Both the position numbers and the translations under genes were made by a program. The notes beneath the pieces were generated by a model that did not search any database, was not told the DNA's origin, and was given only the letters and a program-made list of their open reading frames with translations. DNA of 31,365 nt, taken from an uncultured Prevotella sp. (GTDB lineage Bacteria > Bacteroidota > Bacteroidia > Bacteroidales > Bacteroidaceae). The stretch is from NCBI GenBank assembly GCA_937898715.1, contig CALEKA010000118.1:1-31365 (forward strand), written 5' to 3'. Below, one piece after another: positions 17,101-24,072 of this stretch; the first letter of the stretch is position 1; every line of letters begins with the position of its first letter.

Positions 17101-18680
17101 CTTATGGTTCACAGCAAAGCCTTTGGACATTGGCCGATGGCAACAATGTGATGCAAGGCGATGGTGGCAACATAGCTTTCTATCCCACATTGCCGGGCGT
17201 CTACGACGTCACGCTCCAGGCAAGCAATGAGGCAGGAAGCAGCTCCACCACTCAGCAGCGAGCCTTGACTATCTGCAATGCCGATAGCAAGACGGGACTC
17301 AACTTTATGCCCGCCTCCACTGCTCGCCTCAACTTGAGCACGGTGCCCCTCACTGCCGGTAGTCGTGCCTTCACCATCGATTGGTGGATGCGCTCTAATG
17401 CACTTACGAGCCTGAGCAACGGCATAGGTCAAGATGCCCAAACTCTGCAGTTGCAAACGCTCTCCACGGGTGCCATGCGCCTATGCTTAAAGGATGCCTC
17501 CGTAGAGTCGGCAGCAGGCTACGTCGTGCCTGGCGAATGGCACCACTATGCCGTAACGTTCTATCGTGGCAACGTTTCCTTCCTGCGCGACGGAGCAACC
17601 ATCACCTCTGCTCGTCTGAGCAATGTGCAGACATTGCCCACGCTCAACTCCTTCACGCTGGGTAGCGACGAGGCTCCGATGAATGGCATGATCGACGAGT
17701 TCCGTGTATGGGATGGAGTGCAACTCAGCCAGAGCCAGCTCCGCACCTACATGGTCGAACCGCTGACCTCTGCCGCCCTCTCACAAGCTGAGGCTGAGGG
17801 CTTAAAGGTATACTACACCTTCGACCAGTCGAGCGGCAATGCCAACGATGCCACATCAAACGCCAATACGGGTGTGCGCACAGGTTTCGGTCCTGATGGC
17901 GATGCATGGAGCAGTTCTCAGGGCGTGTTTGCACTCAACTTTACCGATAATGGTACTGACGAGACCGATTCGTACCTCGCGAATGCTGAGGCTCCTTTCC
18001 TCCACTCTTCTAAGACGGTGAATGCTTCAGCATCGTCCGTCCGCTTCATGACGCTCAATAGTTGGCAACAGCGAGGCACCGTCAAGGAGGGTAGCGTCGT
18101 CACGGGAGCCCACGTAGATGTGCAGAAGGGAAGTGCGCTGACGCTCACCACAGGCTGGGACGGCTTTGCCACGCAGCTGAGCAACCATCAAGTATATCAG
18201 ACCATCGACCTGCCGCAGGGCGTATATGTCTTTACAGCTCACTATGGCGATTATGAGGGTCAAGCTGGTGGCTGCTACTTAGTGGCTACTGCTGCCGACA
18301 CGTTGGCCAATACTTCCGACCTCTTTGCTGCCAACCCCGTAGGCATATTGGCATATAAGGCAATGGATAGCAAGAGCGCTTCTGTCACAGCCAACAGCAT
18401 CAGCTTCGTCCTCACCGAACCAACAACGGTCAGCCTGGGCGTACTTGCCAATATGCAGGGCAAGCAATGCCTGGCCTTTGCAGGTTTTGACTTGATGCAG
18501 TATCCGCTCTTGCCACTTGAAGGAAAGGTAGATGGCATCCACGATGCCACCATCGCTACTCCCGACAATCTTAATCAAGCAGTAGGCAGTCAGTCTGAGG
18601 TGTTCGATCTCTCCGGACGCCGTGTACGGGTGTCGGGCAAAGGTGTGTACATCATTGGTCACCGCAAGGTGCTGAAGTAA
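14160..18680 (+). CDS. Secreted multidomain C1 (papain-fold) cysteine protease
   Basis: This 1,506-residue protein has a signal peptide (cleavage near LLNA-QS, residue 20). The papain-fold domain spans about 60-330, with the oxyanion Gln74, nucleophile Cys79 in GGSCGS, His252 in GVDHALTIVGYDD and Asn288 in IVNSWGSEW. A DLNGNGVYGEE loop (266-276) resembles a calcium-binding site. It is followed by an Fn3-like domain (about 480-560), a LamG/concanavalin-like domain (about 570-780), PKD-like domains (about 790-1040), a second LamG (about 1050-1250) and a beta-rich module near the C-terminus. The last residues (EVFDLSGRRVRVSGKGVYIIG) form a type IX-like sorting tail. It lies 18 bp after the DUF4625 gene. 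It probably degrades host or neighbour proteins, perhaps metal-carrying ones, but substrate is inference. Confidence 0.85.
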   Translation: MKSFLTVTILSALFPTLLNAQSVDRKKYPDYSDKLHPDFSLMHPLRVHARGVVSQRPDHVNNAETMYFPPVFNQDGGSCGSASRIGYMFTYEMDAFRRRNAQLSQNQYPTHFVWLLTNGNSGKDDFVQHVGVPSADVYGGRTYSKLFGNQEESQDDFGWMTGYDKWYNAMFNRMLKPSNFPQSTGTEEGREALKNWLWNHNGDTDFPSGGLAGIGVAAGTMSCSTIASTPANDALGVTGKACVAKWGTGVDHALTIVGYDDRVEFDLNGNGVYGEESADERGAWIIVNSWGSEWASGGFVYCPYAYGGSHFNKDGTFSGNWWYPEIYKVRKNYRPLRTIKLKMDYSRRSELYLMAGVSTDLNATYPDQLQAFDHFKYAGDGNNGNTVPAPEIPMLGRWADGKLHTEPMEFGYDLTDLSAQFDENEPLKYFFIINTKPTAQGEGHVYNASIIDYVQDSLGLEVPFDVSQEGVSIQNKGAQTILSVVVPGRGIKAPRNVAVANGLLQWTAPTTDASLPITAYKVVHNDELLATLPATATSYALPADADGAYGVKAVYGEKESNVVNAMVSTLSSHNKFIRLSHSGLTLPGVFSSKYQKATIEFWTRPQSLADWNQSAGPGWGTFMFHANANGTFTAGWNTNARLNVASALKKNQWSHIALVVDGNSLTAYVNGERKASITSDEYSGIGGFGDLVFTGSDETKDQNSYYDELRIWRTARTSAEIKADYQQRYADGLLPDELIAYYPGDVLVLKGDTLLRDHTANCHHASFANSNYTVSLVPMLNLKYATQSFVKVAAPTASIVAGQPVTLRATGSTNLTSIRWTAQGASAEGIAGAKAQLTFKQAGMQPIHLEATDVDGHVVSADTTLQVQAAPQLDASFKASQASIACGDRVSFVAHQQLEGYHYQWTLDGATFTPSALPCITASYDKSGTYKVALTVTDTQGRTATSEQTVTIKASAPRAAFDVEPSVVVKGNEVRLKDCSAYGSQQSLWTLADGNNVMQGDGGNIAFYPTLPGVYDVTLQASNEAGSSSTTQQRALTICNADSKTGLNFMPASTARLNLSTVPLTAGSRAFTIDWWMRSNALTSLSNGIGQDAQTLQLQTLSTGAMRLCLKDASVESAAGYVVPGEWHHYAVTFYRGNVSFLRDGATITSARLSNVQTLPTLNSFTLGSDEAPMNGMIDEFRVWDGVQLSQSQLRTYMVEPLTSAALSQAEAEGLKVYYTFDQSSGNANDATSNANTGVRTGFGPDGDAWSSSQGVFALNFTDNGTDETDSYLANAEAPFLHSSKTVNASASSVRFMTLNSWQQRGTVKEGSVVTGAHVDVQKGSALTLTTGWDGFATQLSNHQVYQTIDLPQGVYVFTAHYGDYEGQAGGCYLVATAADTLANTSDLFAANPVGILAYKAMDSKSASVTANSISFVLTEPTTVSLGVLANMQGKQCLAFAGFDLMQYPLLPLEGKVDGIHDATIATPDNLNQAVGSQSEVFDLSGRRVRVSGKGVYIIGHRKVLK

Positions 18681-18915
18681 ACAAGAGGTAAGTTCTTTGG
18701 CAGTAGAGGCGAACCATCTCGGTCCGGTTTGGTACGCGAGGGTCGATGCCGAAGCGGAGCAAGGCTTCTCTCTCAGTATGCAGTCTTTTACGCCAGCTTG
18801 GGCATTGAGCCCTTCGCTGCCGTGCCGAAGCGGGACGCTTCGCCCCCACTGCCTATGAACTTACCTCTTGCCCGCTCGTGATCCCGACGCGAGGACGCGT
18901 AGCCCACAGAAGTGG
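18681..18915. repeat. Fold-back element, copy A (235 bp)
   Basis: The copy begins immediately after the protease stop codon. Outer arms CAAGAGGTAAGTTC (left) and GAACTTACCTCTTG (right, about 18855-18868) are perfectly inverted, followed inward by imperfect GCAGTNNNGGCGAA/TTCGCCCCCACTGC arms. A GACGCG-GACGCGT tail ends the copy. The same 235-bp sequence recurs at 19897-20131. No transposase is encoded, so it is MITE-like or a large structured intergenic repeat, and it may double as the protease transcript's terminator. Confidence 0.85.
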
Positions 18916-18951
18916 CTGAGAGACTCCTGCAGGGAGTCAGAATGAAAAAAA

Positions 18952-18993
18952 GAAGAGAGTGCATCCCACGTTGTTGTGGGGTGCACTCTCTTC
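18952..18993 (-). terminator. Terminator of the small membrane protein gene
   Basis: An 18-bp stem (18952-18969 with 18976-18993, one G-U-type mismatch) has a 6-base loop, and TTTTTTT follows on the minus strand. It lies 66 bp past the stop of the gene ending at 19059. Confidence 0.85.
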
Positions 18994-19058
18994 AGTGTGT
19001 GGGGTCTTGGACGTTAGTTGTCCATGTGGCTCCAAGATGAAAAGGATTTTGCTGACTT

Positions 19059-19676
19059 TTACTCTAAATCGTTGTCGGCTTTTTGTACTAATTCGCGATA
19101 GATAACAGCGTCTACGGAAATCGAGACACATATGCTTACTAACACGATTATGACCAATGCAAAAATGCCAAAGTTATCAGAGATACTTTTGAAAATAGAA
19201 AAGAAAATTCCGCCAACAATTCCGAGCGCAATTGCTACTACAAGCTTCAATGCGAAAGCTTTCATCTTGTAGCCCATCATGAGGCGGTTGCTCTCGGAGA
19301 TGCAGAGAGCCCAATTCATCTTCTTTCCTACAAGAAGGTAAATTGCGAGCATCCAACTAAATTCTAAGACGATGGCTGGTATAAGCAAAAAGACCATGGC
19401 TGCTGTAATAGCCGAACTTATGATAGCTATCAGTATGAAATACTCTCCCATGCAGTGTCGATACTCAGCATCGAAGATGTATGTCGGATTGATAACATTC
19501 CCTTGGCTAAGTTTTACCGGAAGTGATGATAGTGCTATGGTAGTACCTACATTGAGATAGGGAATCCATATGGTAATGAACCATAGTAATACAGCTAATA
19601 CGATTGAAACGCAGTTTTTGATGCCAATGGCAAAGGCGTCCTTTAAAGAAGGCCCTAATTGAAGTTTTTCTTCCAT
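19059..19676 (-). CDS. Integral membrane protein, DUF975/YciC-like
   Basis: This 205-residue, very hydrophobic protein has about five predicted transmembrane helices. The central SWMLAIYLLVGKKMNWALCISESNRLMMGYKMKAFAL pattern has the 'xxxESxxLMxGxKxxxF' layout of DUF975/YciC-like proteins, whose function is unknown. It is noticeably AT-richer than the genes to its left and is bracketed by the two 235-bp fold-back copies. It has its own promoter (19760-19791) and terminator (18952-18993), so it is a complete single-gene unit. The family call is moderate, and no substrate can be suggested. Confidence 0.6.
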   Translation of the reverse strand: MEEKLQLGPSLKDAFAIGIKNCVSIVLAVLLWFITIWIPYLNVGTTIALSSLPVKLSQGNVINPTYIFDAEYRHCMGEYFILIAIISSAITAAMVFLLIPAIVLEFSWMLAIYLLVGKKMNWALCISESNRLMMGYKMKAFALKLVVAIALGIVGGIFFSIFKSISDNFGIFALVIIVLVSICVSISVDAVIYRELVQKADNDLE

Positions 19677-19759
19677 AATGTGATTTGATAGTTATAGATT
19701 TTTGTAATTAATGTTGCTGCAAGGAGTAGCGGAAAAGGTAAGTTAGGTGGTTAATGTCG

Positions 19760-19791
19760 CAAATGTATGAAAAAATATTGATGCTTGCAAT
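19760..19791 (-). promoter_or_regulatory. Promoter of the membrane protein gene
   Basis: On the minus strand an ATTG -33-like element (19788-19791) is separated by 20 bp from TACATTTG (19760-19767). It lies about 85 bp before the start at 19676. Spacing and boxes match the Bacteroidetes consensus well. Confidence 0.6.
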
Positions 19792-19857
19792 CTGTACTTG
19801 ATTTTTTAGTAGGAATCGTCCTTCCGATGTTGCTCTTCAAGAGTCGTGTATAATAGT

Positions 19858-20131
19858 TCTGTGGACGACGTGTCCTCGTGTCGGCATCGTGAGTGTACAA
19901 GAGGTAAGTTCATAGGAAGTGGGGGCGAACCGTCTCGGTTCGGCTTGGTACGCGAGGGTCGATGCCGAAGCGGAGCAAGACTTCTCTCTCAGTATGCAGT
20001 CTTTTACGCCAGCTTGGGCATTGAGCCCTTCGCTGCCGTGCCGAAGCGGGACACTTCGCCCCCACTGCCTATAGGCTCACTGCTTGTTTTGCGGTTGATG
20101 CCGACGCGGGACGCGTCGCCCACGGAAATGG
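19858..20131. repeat. Fold-back element, copy B with full outer arms
   Basis: The core 19897-20131 is nearly identical to copy A. Here the left outer arm is also kept. The segment 19858-19888 is an inverted match to the right-hand GATGCCGACGCG-GACGCG end, so the whole 274-bp unit folds back on itself with arms of roughly 75 bp. A frame of about 100 codons crosses it and ends in MPTRDASPTEM-like residues, but this is repeat DNA and not a gene. Confidence 0.8.
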
Positions 20132-20577
20132 TTGTGGATGTTTCAGGATAGAAATGGGATGGAGACTCTGATCTGCTTCCTCGCGCGCGCGTTACAGAGA
20201 GTTTTCTCCTCGAACCTTATATATCTTGCACTTTTTTGCGCTAAAGCCTTTGATAATCAATGCACTATGGCAGTGTAGGCACGCATTGCTATCCCTCACT
20301 TTTGCTTACACTCCCATGTGCGTGCTCCAGGTCCTTGGTTGTGTTTAAATTATCCCCCCTAAGCGTTTAAATTATCCCCCCTAACAGTTTTTTCTGTTCC
20401 TACCACTAAATCAAGTCCCTTTCAGTGTAGGCAAAGTGCAAGCAAAGTGTAGGCAAACGCCTCTATCATATTTAAGTAATGCTCTGAATATCAGATGATT
20501 ATTTGGATCGGAGTGACAGATGAGCACTATTTAGGCCTCAAATCTACTGAGTGCGCGCGCGTGATTTAAGACCGTTG
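20132..20577. other. Gene-free stretch with short tandem repeats
   Basis: No gene is seen. It contains two alternating CG runs (20182-20191 and 20553-20561). A 20-bp sequence GTTTAAATTATCCCCCCTAA occurs twice at a 22-bp period (20343-20362, 20365-20384). Three perfectly spaced 11-mers GTG(T/C)A(G/A)GCAAA occupy 20425-20457. The 11- and 22-bp periods match helical turns, so protein binding is possible. No origin or partition gene is nearby. Confidence 0.6.
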
Positions 20578-20614
20578 GAATAAAGATGGTTCCCTTGGGG
20601 TTAACACTAACTTT
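20578..20614. repeat. 37-bp boundary repeat, copy 1
   Basis: It matches 27674-27710 at 34 of 37 positions (core GTTCCCTTGGG-TTAACACTAAC). It lies at the left end of a block whose order of shared elements recurs to the right. Copy 1 touches the stop codon of the DUF1810 gene. Confidence 0.7.
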
Positions 20615-21225
20615 TATTTCCAATAATTTTTAGTAAGCACCTTCTTAAATATATCTGGTGCATTTTTTATGGACGCGAATAATAGCATACAAGATCTAAA
20701 TTTAATAACATCTTCTCCAAATATTTCATAAGGAGTATATTTACTGTCATAAACTGCTTGGGTTATTTCTACTAAATGCTTGCTTAGTATAGGATGCATT
20801 AGAAATATACGTGCTTGATCTCTATCTGGAATACCATAGAATTGTGAACGTTCTGATTTTCCCAAACCTTTCATTTGAGGGAATATCCACCACATCCAGT
20901 GAGATTCTTTTTTACCATTCTTTACTTCTTGAAGAGCTTGTTTATAAGTTTGTTTATGTGGCAACAAATATCTATTCACAAACCAATAGCACAAATTATC
21001 GAGTTCTTCTGGAGTAAGAAATCTTGAAATTTCATCACGAACACATCCATAAACATGTCCAGCTGAATCAAAACAAAAAGACTTATCTTTTATATGATTA
21101 TATGTAGTATTTATAATATCTTCTATGCGTTCTTTTGAAGAAATAGGAAAAATTCCTCTACAAAATTTAAGCACATAGTCTTTAAGTTCTTCCTTTATTT
21201 GTTGTTCACTAATCTGTTGCTTCAT
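20614..21225 (-). CDS. DUF1810-domain protein with an extra N-terminal region
   Basis: This is a 203-residue protein. Residues about 93-200 match DUF1810: YKQALQEVKNGKKESHWMWWIFPQ-type start, GLGKSERSQFYGI, HPILSKHLVEI, and EIFGEDVIKFRSCMLLFA. The biochemical function of DUF1810 is not established to my knowledge. The first 90 residues are not typical of the roughly 140-residue family and match nothing I recognise. A strong Shine-Dalgarno AGGAGG (21231-21236) sits 5 bases before the ATG. This is unusual for this genome and, with the AT-rich coding, suggests transfer from outside Bacteroidetes or a mobile background. It is a single gene at the left end of the acquired region. Confidence 0.8.
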   Translation of the reverse strand: MKQQISEQQIKEELKDYVLKFCRGIFPISSKERIEDIINTTYNHIKDKSFCFDSAGHVYGCVRDEISRFLTPEELDNLCYWFVNRYLLPHKQTYKQALQEVKNGKKESHWMWWIFPQMKGLGKSERSQFYGIPDRDQARIFLMHPILSKHLVEITQAVYDSKYTPYEIFGEDVIKFRSCMLLFASIKNAPDIFKKVLTKNYWK

Positions 21226-21230
21226 AAAGT

Positions 21231-21236
21231 CCTCCT
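21231..21236 (-). promoter_or_regulatory. Strong Shine-Dalgarno of the DUF1810 gene
   Basis: AGGAGG lies with a 5-base spacer before the ATG at 21225. Other genes in the window lack such a site, so it decides the start and marks this gene as atypical. Confidence 0.7.
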
Positions 21237-21278
21237 GATGTTAGAATAGTTGGTAATTTCATGCAGACTCTATTCTGC

Positions 21279-21623
21279 TTACTGTTTGGTTATGGTAGCC
21301 TTGCGTGTGTTTACGCTGAACGTGCCGAGCGATGTCTTCACCTTGTACACGCCATTCTTGGCAGCAACGAGTTTGGCTGTCATACCCATAAAGGAAAAGC
21401 TTCCGTCCTCGTTTCGGTTGATGTTGTAACGGCCGAGCGGAGTGTTCACCACGATGTGGTTCTTGGTTACATCCACCACGCCATAGGTCGTGCCCGATGG
21501 AGCGTCCTTCACTTTTTGAGCCACTTCCTTGGCTGCAACTTGTGCATGATCGTCACCACCCTTTGCAAAACTTGCTGTGCTGGTTGCTACAACCATCAGC
21601 AGCGCAATCATTAACTTCTTCAT
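21279..21623 (-). CDS. Small secreted protein, copy 1
   Basis: This 114-residue protein has a Sec signal peptide (cleavage near SFA-KG, residue 20) and a small beta-rich mature domain. Two similar strand pairs are seen: HIVVNTPLGRYNINR and YKVKTSLGTFSVNTRKATI. I recognise no family. It has its own TACTTTTG -7 box (21665-21672) and lies 124 bp after the glycosidase-like gene, whose transcript may read through. Copy 2 at 29726 differs at only about ten residues, mostly conservative. Both copies stay open while the neighbouring duplicated gene has decayed, which suggests selection or recent duplication. It is probably periplasmic or released. Confidence 0.75.
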   Translation of the reverse strand: MKKLMIALLMVVATSTASFAKGGDDHAQVAAKEVAQKVKDAPSGTTYGVVDVTKNHIVVNTPLGRYNINRNEDGSFSFMGMTAKLVAAKNGVYKVKTSLGTFSVNTRKATITKQ

Positions 21624-21664
21624 TGTCTTCTATAAATTTAATCGTTTTGTCTTTATTGACAGTG

Positions 21665-21672
21665 CAAAAGTA
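21665..21672 (-). promoter_or_regulatory. -7 box of small secreted gene, copy 1
   Basis: TACTTTTG on the minus strand fits TAnnTTTG about 40 bp upstream of the start at 21623. The identical box is preserved in copy 2 (30112-30119). Confidence 0.55.
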
Positions 21673-21747
21673 ATGTGGCTTTTATGAACTGAGAAACTTT
21701 CCGAGGCGGCTTGTACAAGATGTAGGGTTTATTGTATATCTTGGCGA

Positions 21748-22725
21748 TTATCGCTTGCTGAGTACCAGCCAAGGAGGGGCTACACTGTGGTGCTTGTCTG
21801 TACGATACTTGGCTGCCTTCTCCGTGAAGTATGGGGTGCCATCGGGAGCACGGTAGAAACCGCTCTCGTTGCCGCCGGTAAGGTATATGGCATCCACGTA
21901 GCCATACTCGCGCAGGGCATCGGCAAAGTCCCAAAGGGTCTCGGGGTGACGGGTTGCGATGACGCAAAGGCGGTCGTCGGCAGTGCGTGCAAGGGCTTTG
22001 CGCTCCACCTTGCCATGCAGTGAGAAGCGTTGGGGCAGTTCGCCGTTGGAAACGAGAACAAACTGGCGGAAGTAAGAGCCGTCATGCTCTATCATATGCT
22101 CACGCATATCGTCAAAGCGGGAAATGCCGACAACGACATTGCCTTTCTCGATGGCGCAATAGCCGAGGCGCGATGCGTCGCTCTGCTTCTCTTTGCCGTC
22201 GACAACCAGCGAACCGATATACTTGCCCGTAGAGGTATAGTCGGCAGTACGGGTATACATCAGCACACTATGGTCAGCGGTATCGGGTTCTACGAGCGAC
22301 AACTCTGCTCGCACGTTGTGCAATTCGTAGATGTCAAGTGCCACGCCGAGCACGGAGTCGGTTTTAAGCACAACTTCCGAGGAACCATTCTGCGCCTGCA
22401 TACTTTCCAGCTTCTTGATATTGTCTTCCGGCGATACCGAGATGCTCACTCCAATGTTATAATAATAGTTGTATAGGCGTATGGCACCATAGCATCCAAA
22501 TACAATTGTCATGGCTGCCACAAGCCATATTATGCCCATACCCCACTTTCGTAGCCGGCTTCGCTTCTTTATGAAAGCAAGCGAAGATGTGTACTCCGTA
22601 TCGTCACTGCTCTCGATGGTAATAATGGGTTCCTCAAGTATCTCCTGTGAAGAAGCGCCGCTGTTGTCATCCTCAATCGTGAATTTGGGCTTCTCCTGTA
22701 TGCCGTTGTCTTCTGTATGTTTCAT
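21748..22725 (-). CDS. Membrane-anchored phosphodiester-glycosidase-like protein (NAGPA/DUF2233-like)
   Basis: This is a 325-residue protein. An acidic cytosolic N-terminus (1-60) precedes a transmembrane helix (about 63-82), leaving a periplasmic C-terminal domain. That domain has features of the NAGPA/DUF2233 fold (phosphodiester alpha-N-acetylglucosaminidase-like): RTADDRLCVIATRHPETLWDFA followed by an AIYLTGGNESGFYRAPDG stretch, where relatives have a DGGGS-type loop. Here the loop reads TGGNES, so activity is uncertain. It starts 6 bases after the LytTR regulator stop, giving a tight two-gene unit. An internally deleted duplicate lies at 30195-30592. Likely substrates are envelope glycans, but this is inference. 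Confidence 0.72.
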   Translation of the reverse strand: MKHTEDNGIQEKPKFTIEDDNSGASSQEILEEPIITIESSDDTEYTSSLAFIKKRSRLRKWGMGIIWLVAAMTIVFGCYGAIRLYNYYYNIGVSISVSPEDNIKKLESMQAQNGSSEVVLKTDSVLGVALDIYELHNVRAELSLVEPDTADHSVLMYTRTADYTSTGKYIGSLVVDGKEKQSDASRLGYCAIEKGNVVVGISRFDDMREHMIEHDGSYFRQFVLVSNGELPQRFSLHGKVERKALARTADDRLCVIATRHPETLWDFADALREYGYVDAIYLTGGNESGFYRAPDGTPYFTEKAAKYRTDKHHSVAPPWLVLSKR

Positions 22726-22731
22726 AATCGT

Positions 22732-23082
22732 TTATTTTCCTTGTTCTAACATGGTTTTTAACTCCTTTAGTGCTTCTTTTGAAGCCCTTAGCTTGAACAC
22801 TTGGTGCAAACGGTGGTCCATGAGTTTCAAATCCTGACTGGTGATGTTGATGGAGTAAACAAAATTCTTGTTCACTATGAGGCTCTTGCCGACACGTGCG
22901 AAGAAGTTCTGCTTTAGTTTCGCAAGTGCTTCGACAAAGTAGTGCAACTGAAACGTCATTGTTACCGACTCACCATTAAACAGGTGTACGTCGCAGTAGT
23001 TGCCGGAGGCTTCTATATAGGCTATGTCATCCGTTGGAACACGGAACAGGCCTACAGAAGTAGATATTTTGAGTATTTCCAT
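22732..23082 (-). CDS. Stand-alone LytTR-domain transcriptional regulator
   Basis: This 116-residue protein is almost entirely a LytTR DNA-binding domain. The family pattern DIAYIEASGNYCDVHLFNGE, FARVGKSLIVNKNFVYSI and a C-terminal strand-helix are clear. No receiver domain is present, so control is not by classical phosphorylation. It may be modulated by the co-transcribed membrane protein (6-base gap to the next start), as in small LytTR regulator/membrane-protein pairs. It has its own promoter, with -33 overlapping the stop codon of the upstream DUF4846 gene. It probably regulates its own operon and the envelope genes alongside it. Confidence 0.9.
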   Translation of the reverse strand: MEILKISTSVGLFRVPTDDIAYIEASGNYCDVHLFNGESVTMTFQLHYFVEALAKLKQNFFARVGKSLIVNKNFVYSINITSQDLKLMDHRLHQVFKLRASKEALKELKTMLEQGK

Positions 23083-23138
23083 TTTGCATTTAAAAGATTT
23101 ACATAGTTATCATATAAAAGGTAGTTGTATTATCCACG

Positions 23139-23169
23139 CAAATTTATATTTTTTCTGTTATACATCAAT
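23139..23169 (-). promoter_or_regulatory. Promoter of the LytTR operon
   Basis: A minus-strand ATTG (23166-23169) is followed by 19 bp and then TAAATTTG (23139-23146). The -33 part overlaps the stop codon of the preceding gene, so the operon can be expressed independently of it. Confidence 0.6.
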
Positions 23170-23923
23170 AATGCCTCAACTCATCTTTTCCAAAATGGAA
23201 TGCAGATATCCACAACATGCTCTCATCGCCGTCGAAGAAGAACCATGGATTGGAAATAGGGTTAGGGTTCCTAACAATATGTAGTTCGCGTGCTGGTGTA
23301 TTGCCCTCAGCACACATAATGGCGACTTTCTTGCCTTTGCGAGCCACGTCAATCACAATCAGAGCATGCCCCATTCCTTCCAATTTGCGAGCCGGATAGA
23401 CAAGCACGTCACCAGGCTGCACCTCACTGATCGGGCGGGGCGTCGTTTCGCGGCTTACAGAGAAAGTGCTACACACGCCATAGGCTTTCCTCAAGAATTT
23501 CTTCAATGCCTTGCGTGAGGATCCGCCATGATATTGCAGTGTATTTCCATTTGCATCCTGGAAGCGTATCTCCGAGTAACGTCCCCGGCTGAAAAGATAC
23601 TCAGCCCTTAGCCTCATCGTCATGTCGGCACACTGCTCCGAGTTGCTGAGCATCGGTATATCGATTACGCCAGTTGACAGAAACTGGAATCGTGCATCGC
23701 CACCCGTATAGAGCTGCACCTTGCTTCCCCGTTTCTTCAATGGCAGACTGCGCATAAACTCTGCATAACTGCCCTCCACACGGGTATACCCGACAGGTGT
23801 GGAGATGTCTCCTACAGTTGTTGCGTTCCAAGGATTGCTCGTGCGGGAATACCACCACACGATGCCACAAACGATAATACCGACCAAAACCAATACTCCA
23901 ATAACTTTAAAAACTTTCTTCAT
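23165..23923 (-). CDS. DUF4846-family membrane-anchored protein
   Basis: This is a 252-residue protein with an N-terminal transmembrane anchor (about 5-24) and a periplasmic domain typical of DUF4846. Family features include YTRVEGSYAEFMRSLPLKKRGSKVQLYTG, a QCADMTMRLRAEYLFSRGRY helix, EVQPGDVLVYP and a GHALIVIDVA core that looks like an NlpC/CHAP-type cysteine hydrolase strand. The function of DUF4846 is not established. Envelope or peptidoglycan involvement is plausible from the neighbours (LytTR, glycosidase-like). It starts at the ATG at 23923 behind a TAACTTTG box at 23950-23957. Confidence 0.8.
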   Translation of the reverse strand: MKKVFKVIGVLVLVGIIVCGIVWWYSRTSNPWNATTVGDISTPVGYTRVEGSYAEFMRSLPLKKRGSKVQLYTGGDARFQFLSTGVIDIPMLSNSEQCADMTMRLRAEYLFSRGRYSEIRFQDANGNTLQYHGGSSRKALKKFLRKAYGVCSTFSVSRETTPRPISEVQPGDVLVYPARKLEGMGHALIVIDVARKGKKVAIMCAEGNTPARELHIVRNPNPISNPWFFFDGDESMLWISAFHFGKDELRHY

Positions 23924-23949
23924 AACTTTCTTTTTTTATTTTCTTTTTG

Positions 23950-23957
23950 CAAAGTTA
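23950..23957 (-). promoter_or_regulatory. -7 box of the DUF4846 gene
   Basis: TAACTTTG on the minus strand lies 26 bp before the start codon. No clear -33 element is seen. Confidence 0.5.
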
Positions 23958-24072
23958 AAATGGAATATCGATATAGAAGAATCATTTCGTAAGGCTTGTA
24001 CGAAATGATGGATTAAATGTATAAGATATTCGCTGCCCCCGCAAGGGGGGACTACATAAACGATTAAAAAAA

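Larger units (their letters stand above)
21258..22503 (-). repeat. Duplicated segment, intact copy
   Basis: This segment spans the 114-residue secreted gene, its promoter and most of the glycosidase-like gene. It is closely matched by 29705-30592 in the same orientation. The second copy is about 360 bp shorter because of an internal deletion. Matching non-coding spacers show a DNA-level duplication and not just paralogy. Confidence 0.9.

Noticed and set aside
19846..20151. 101-codon frame containing MPTRDASPTEM
   Set aside because: It lies on a fold-back repeat; the same peptide arises from the copy near 7446, so it is repeat-derived translation.
20343..20457. Plasmid iterons or a replication origin
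   Set aside because: No replication initiator gene, DnaA boxes or partition genes are present; the repeats are few.
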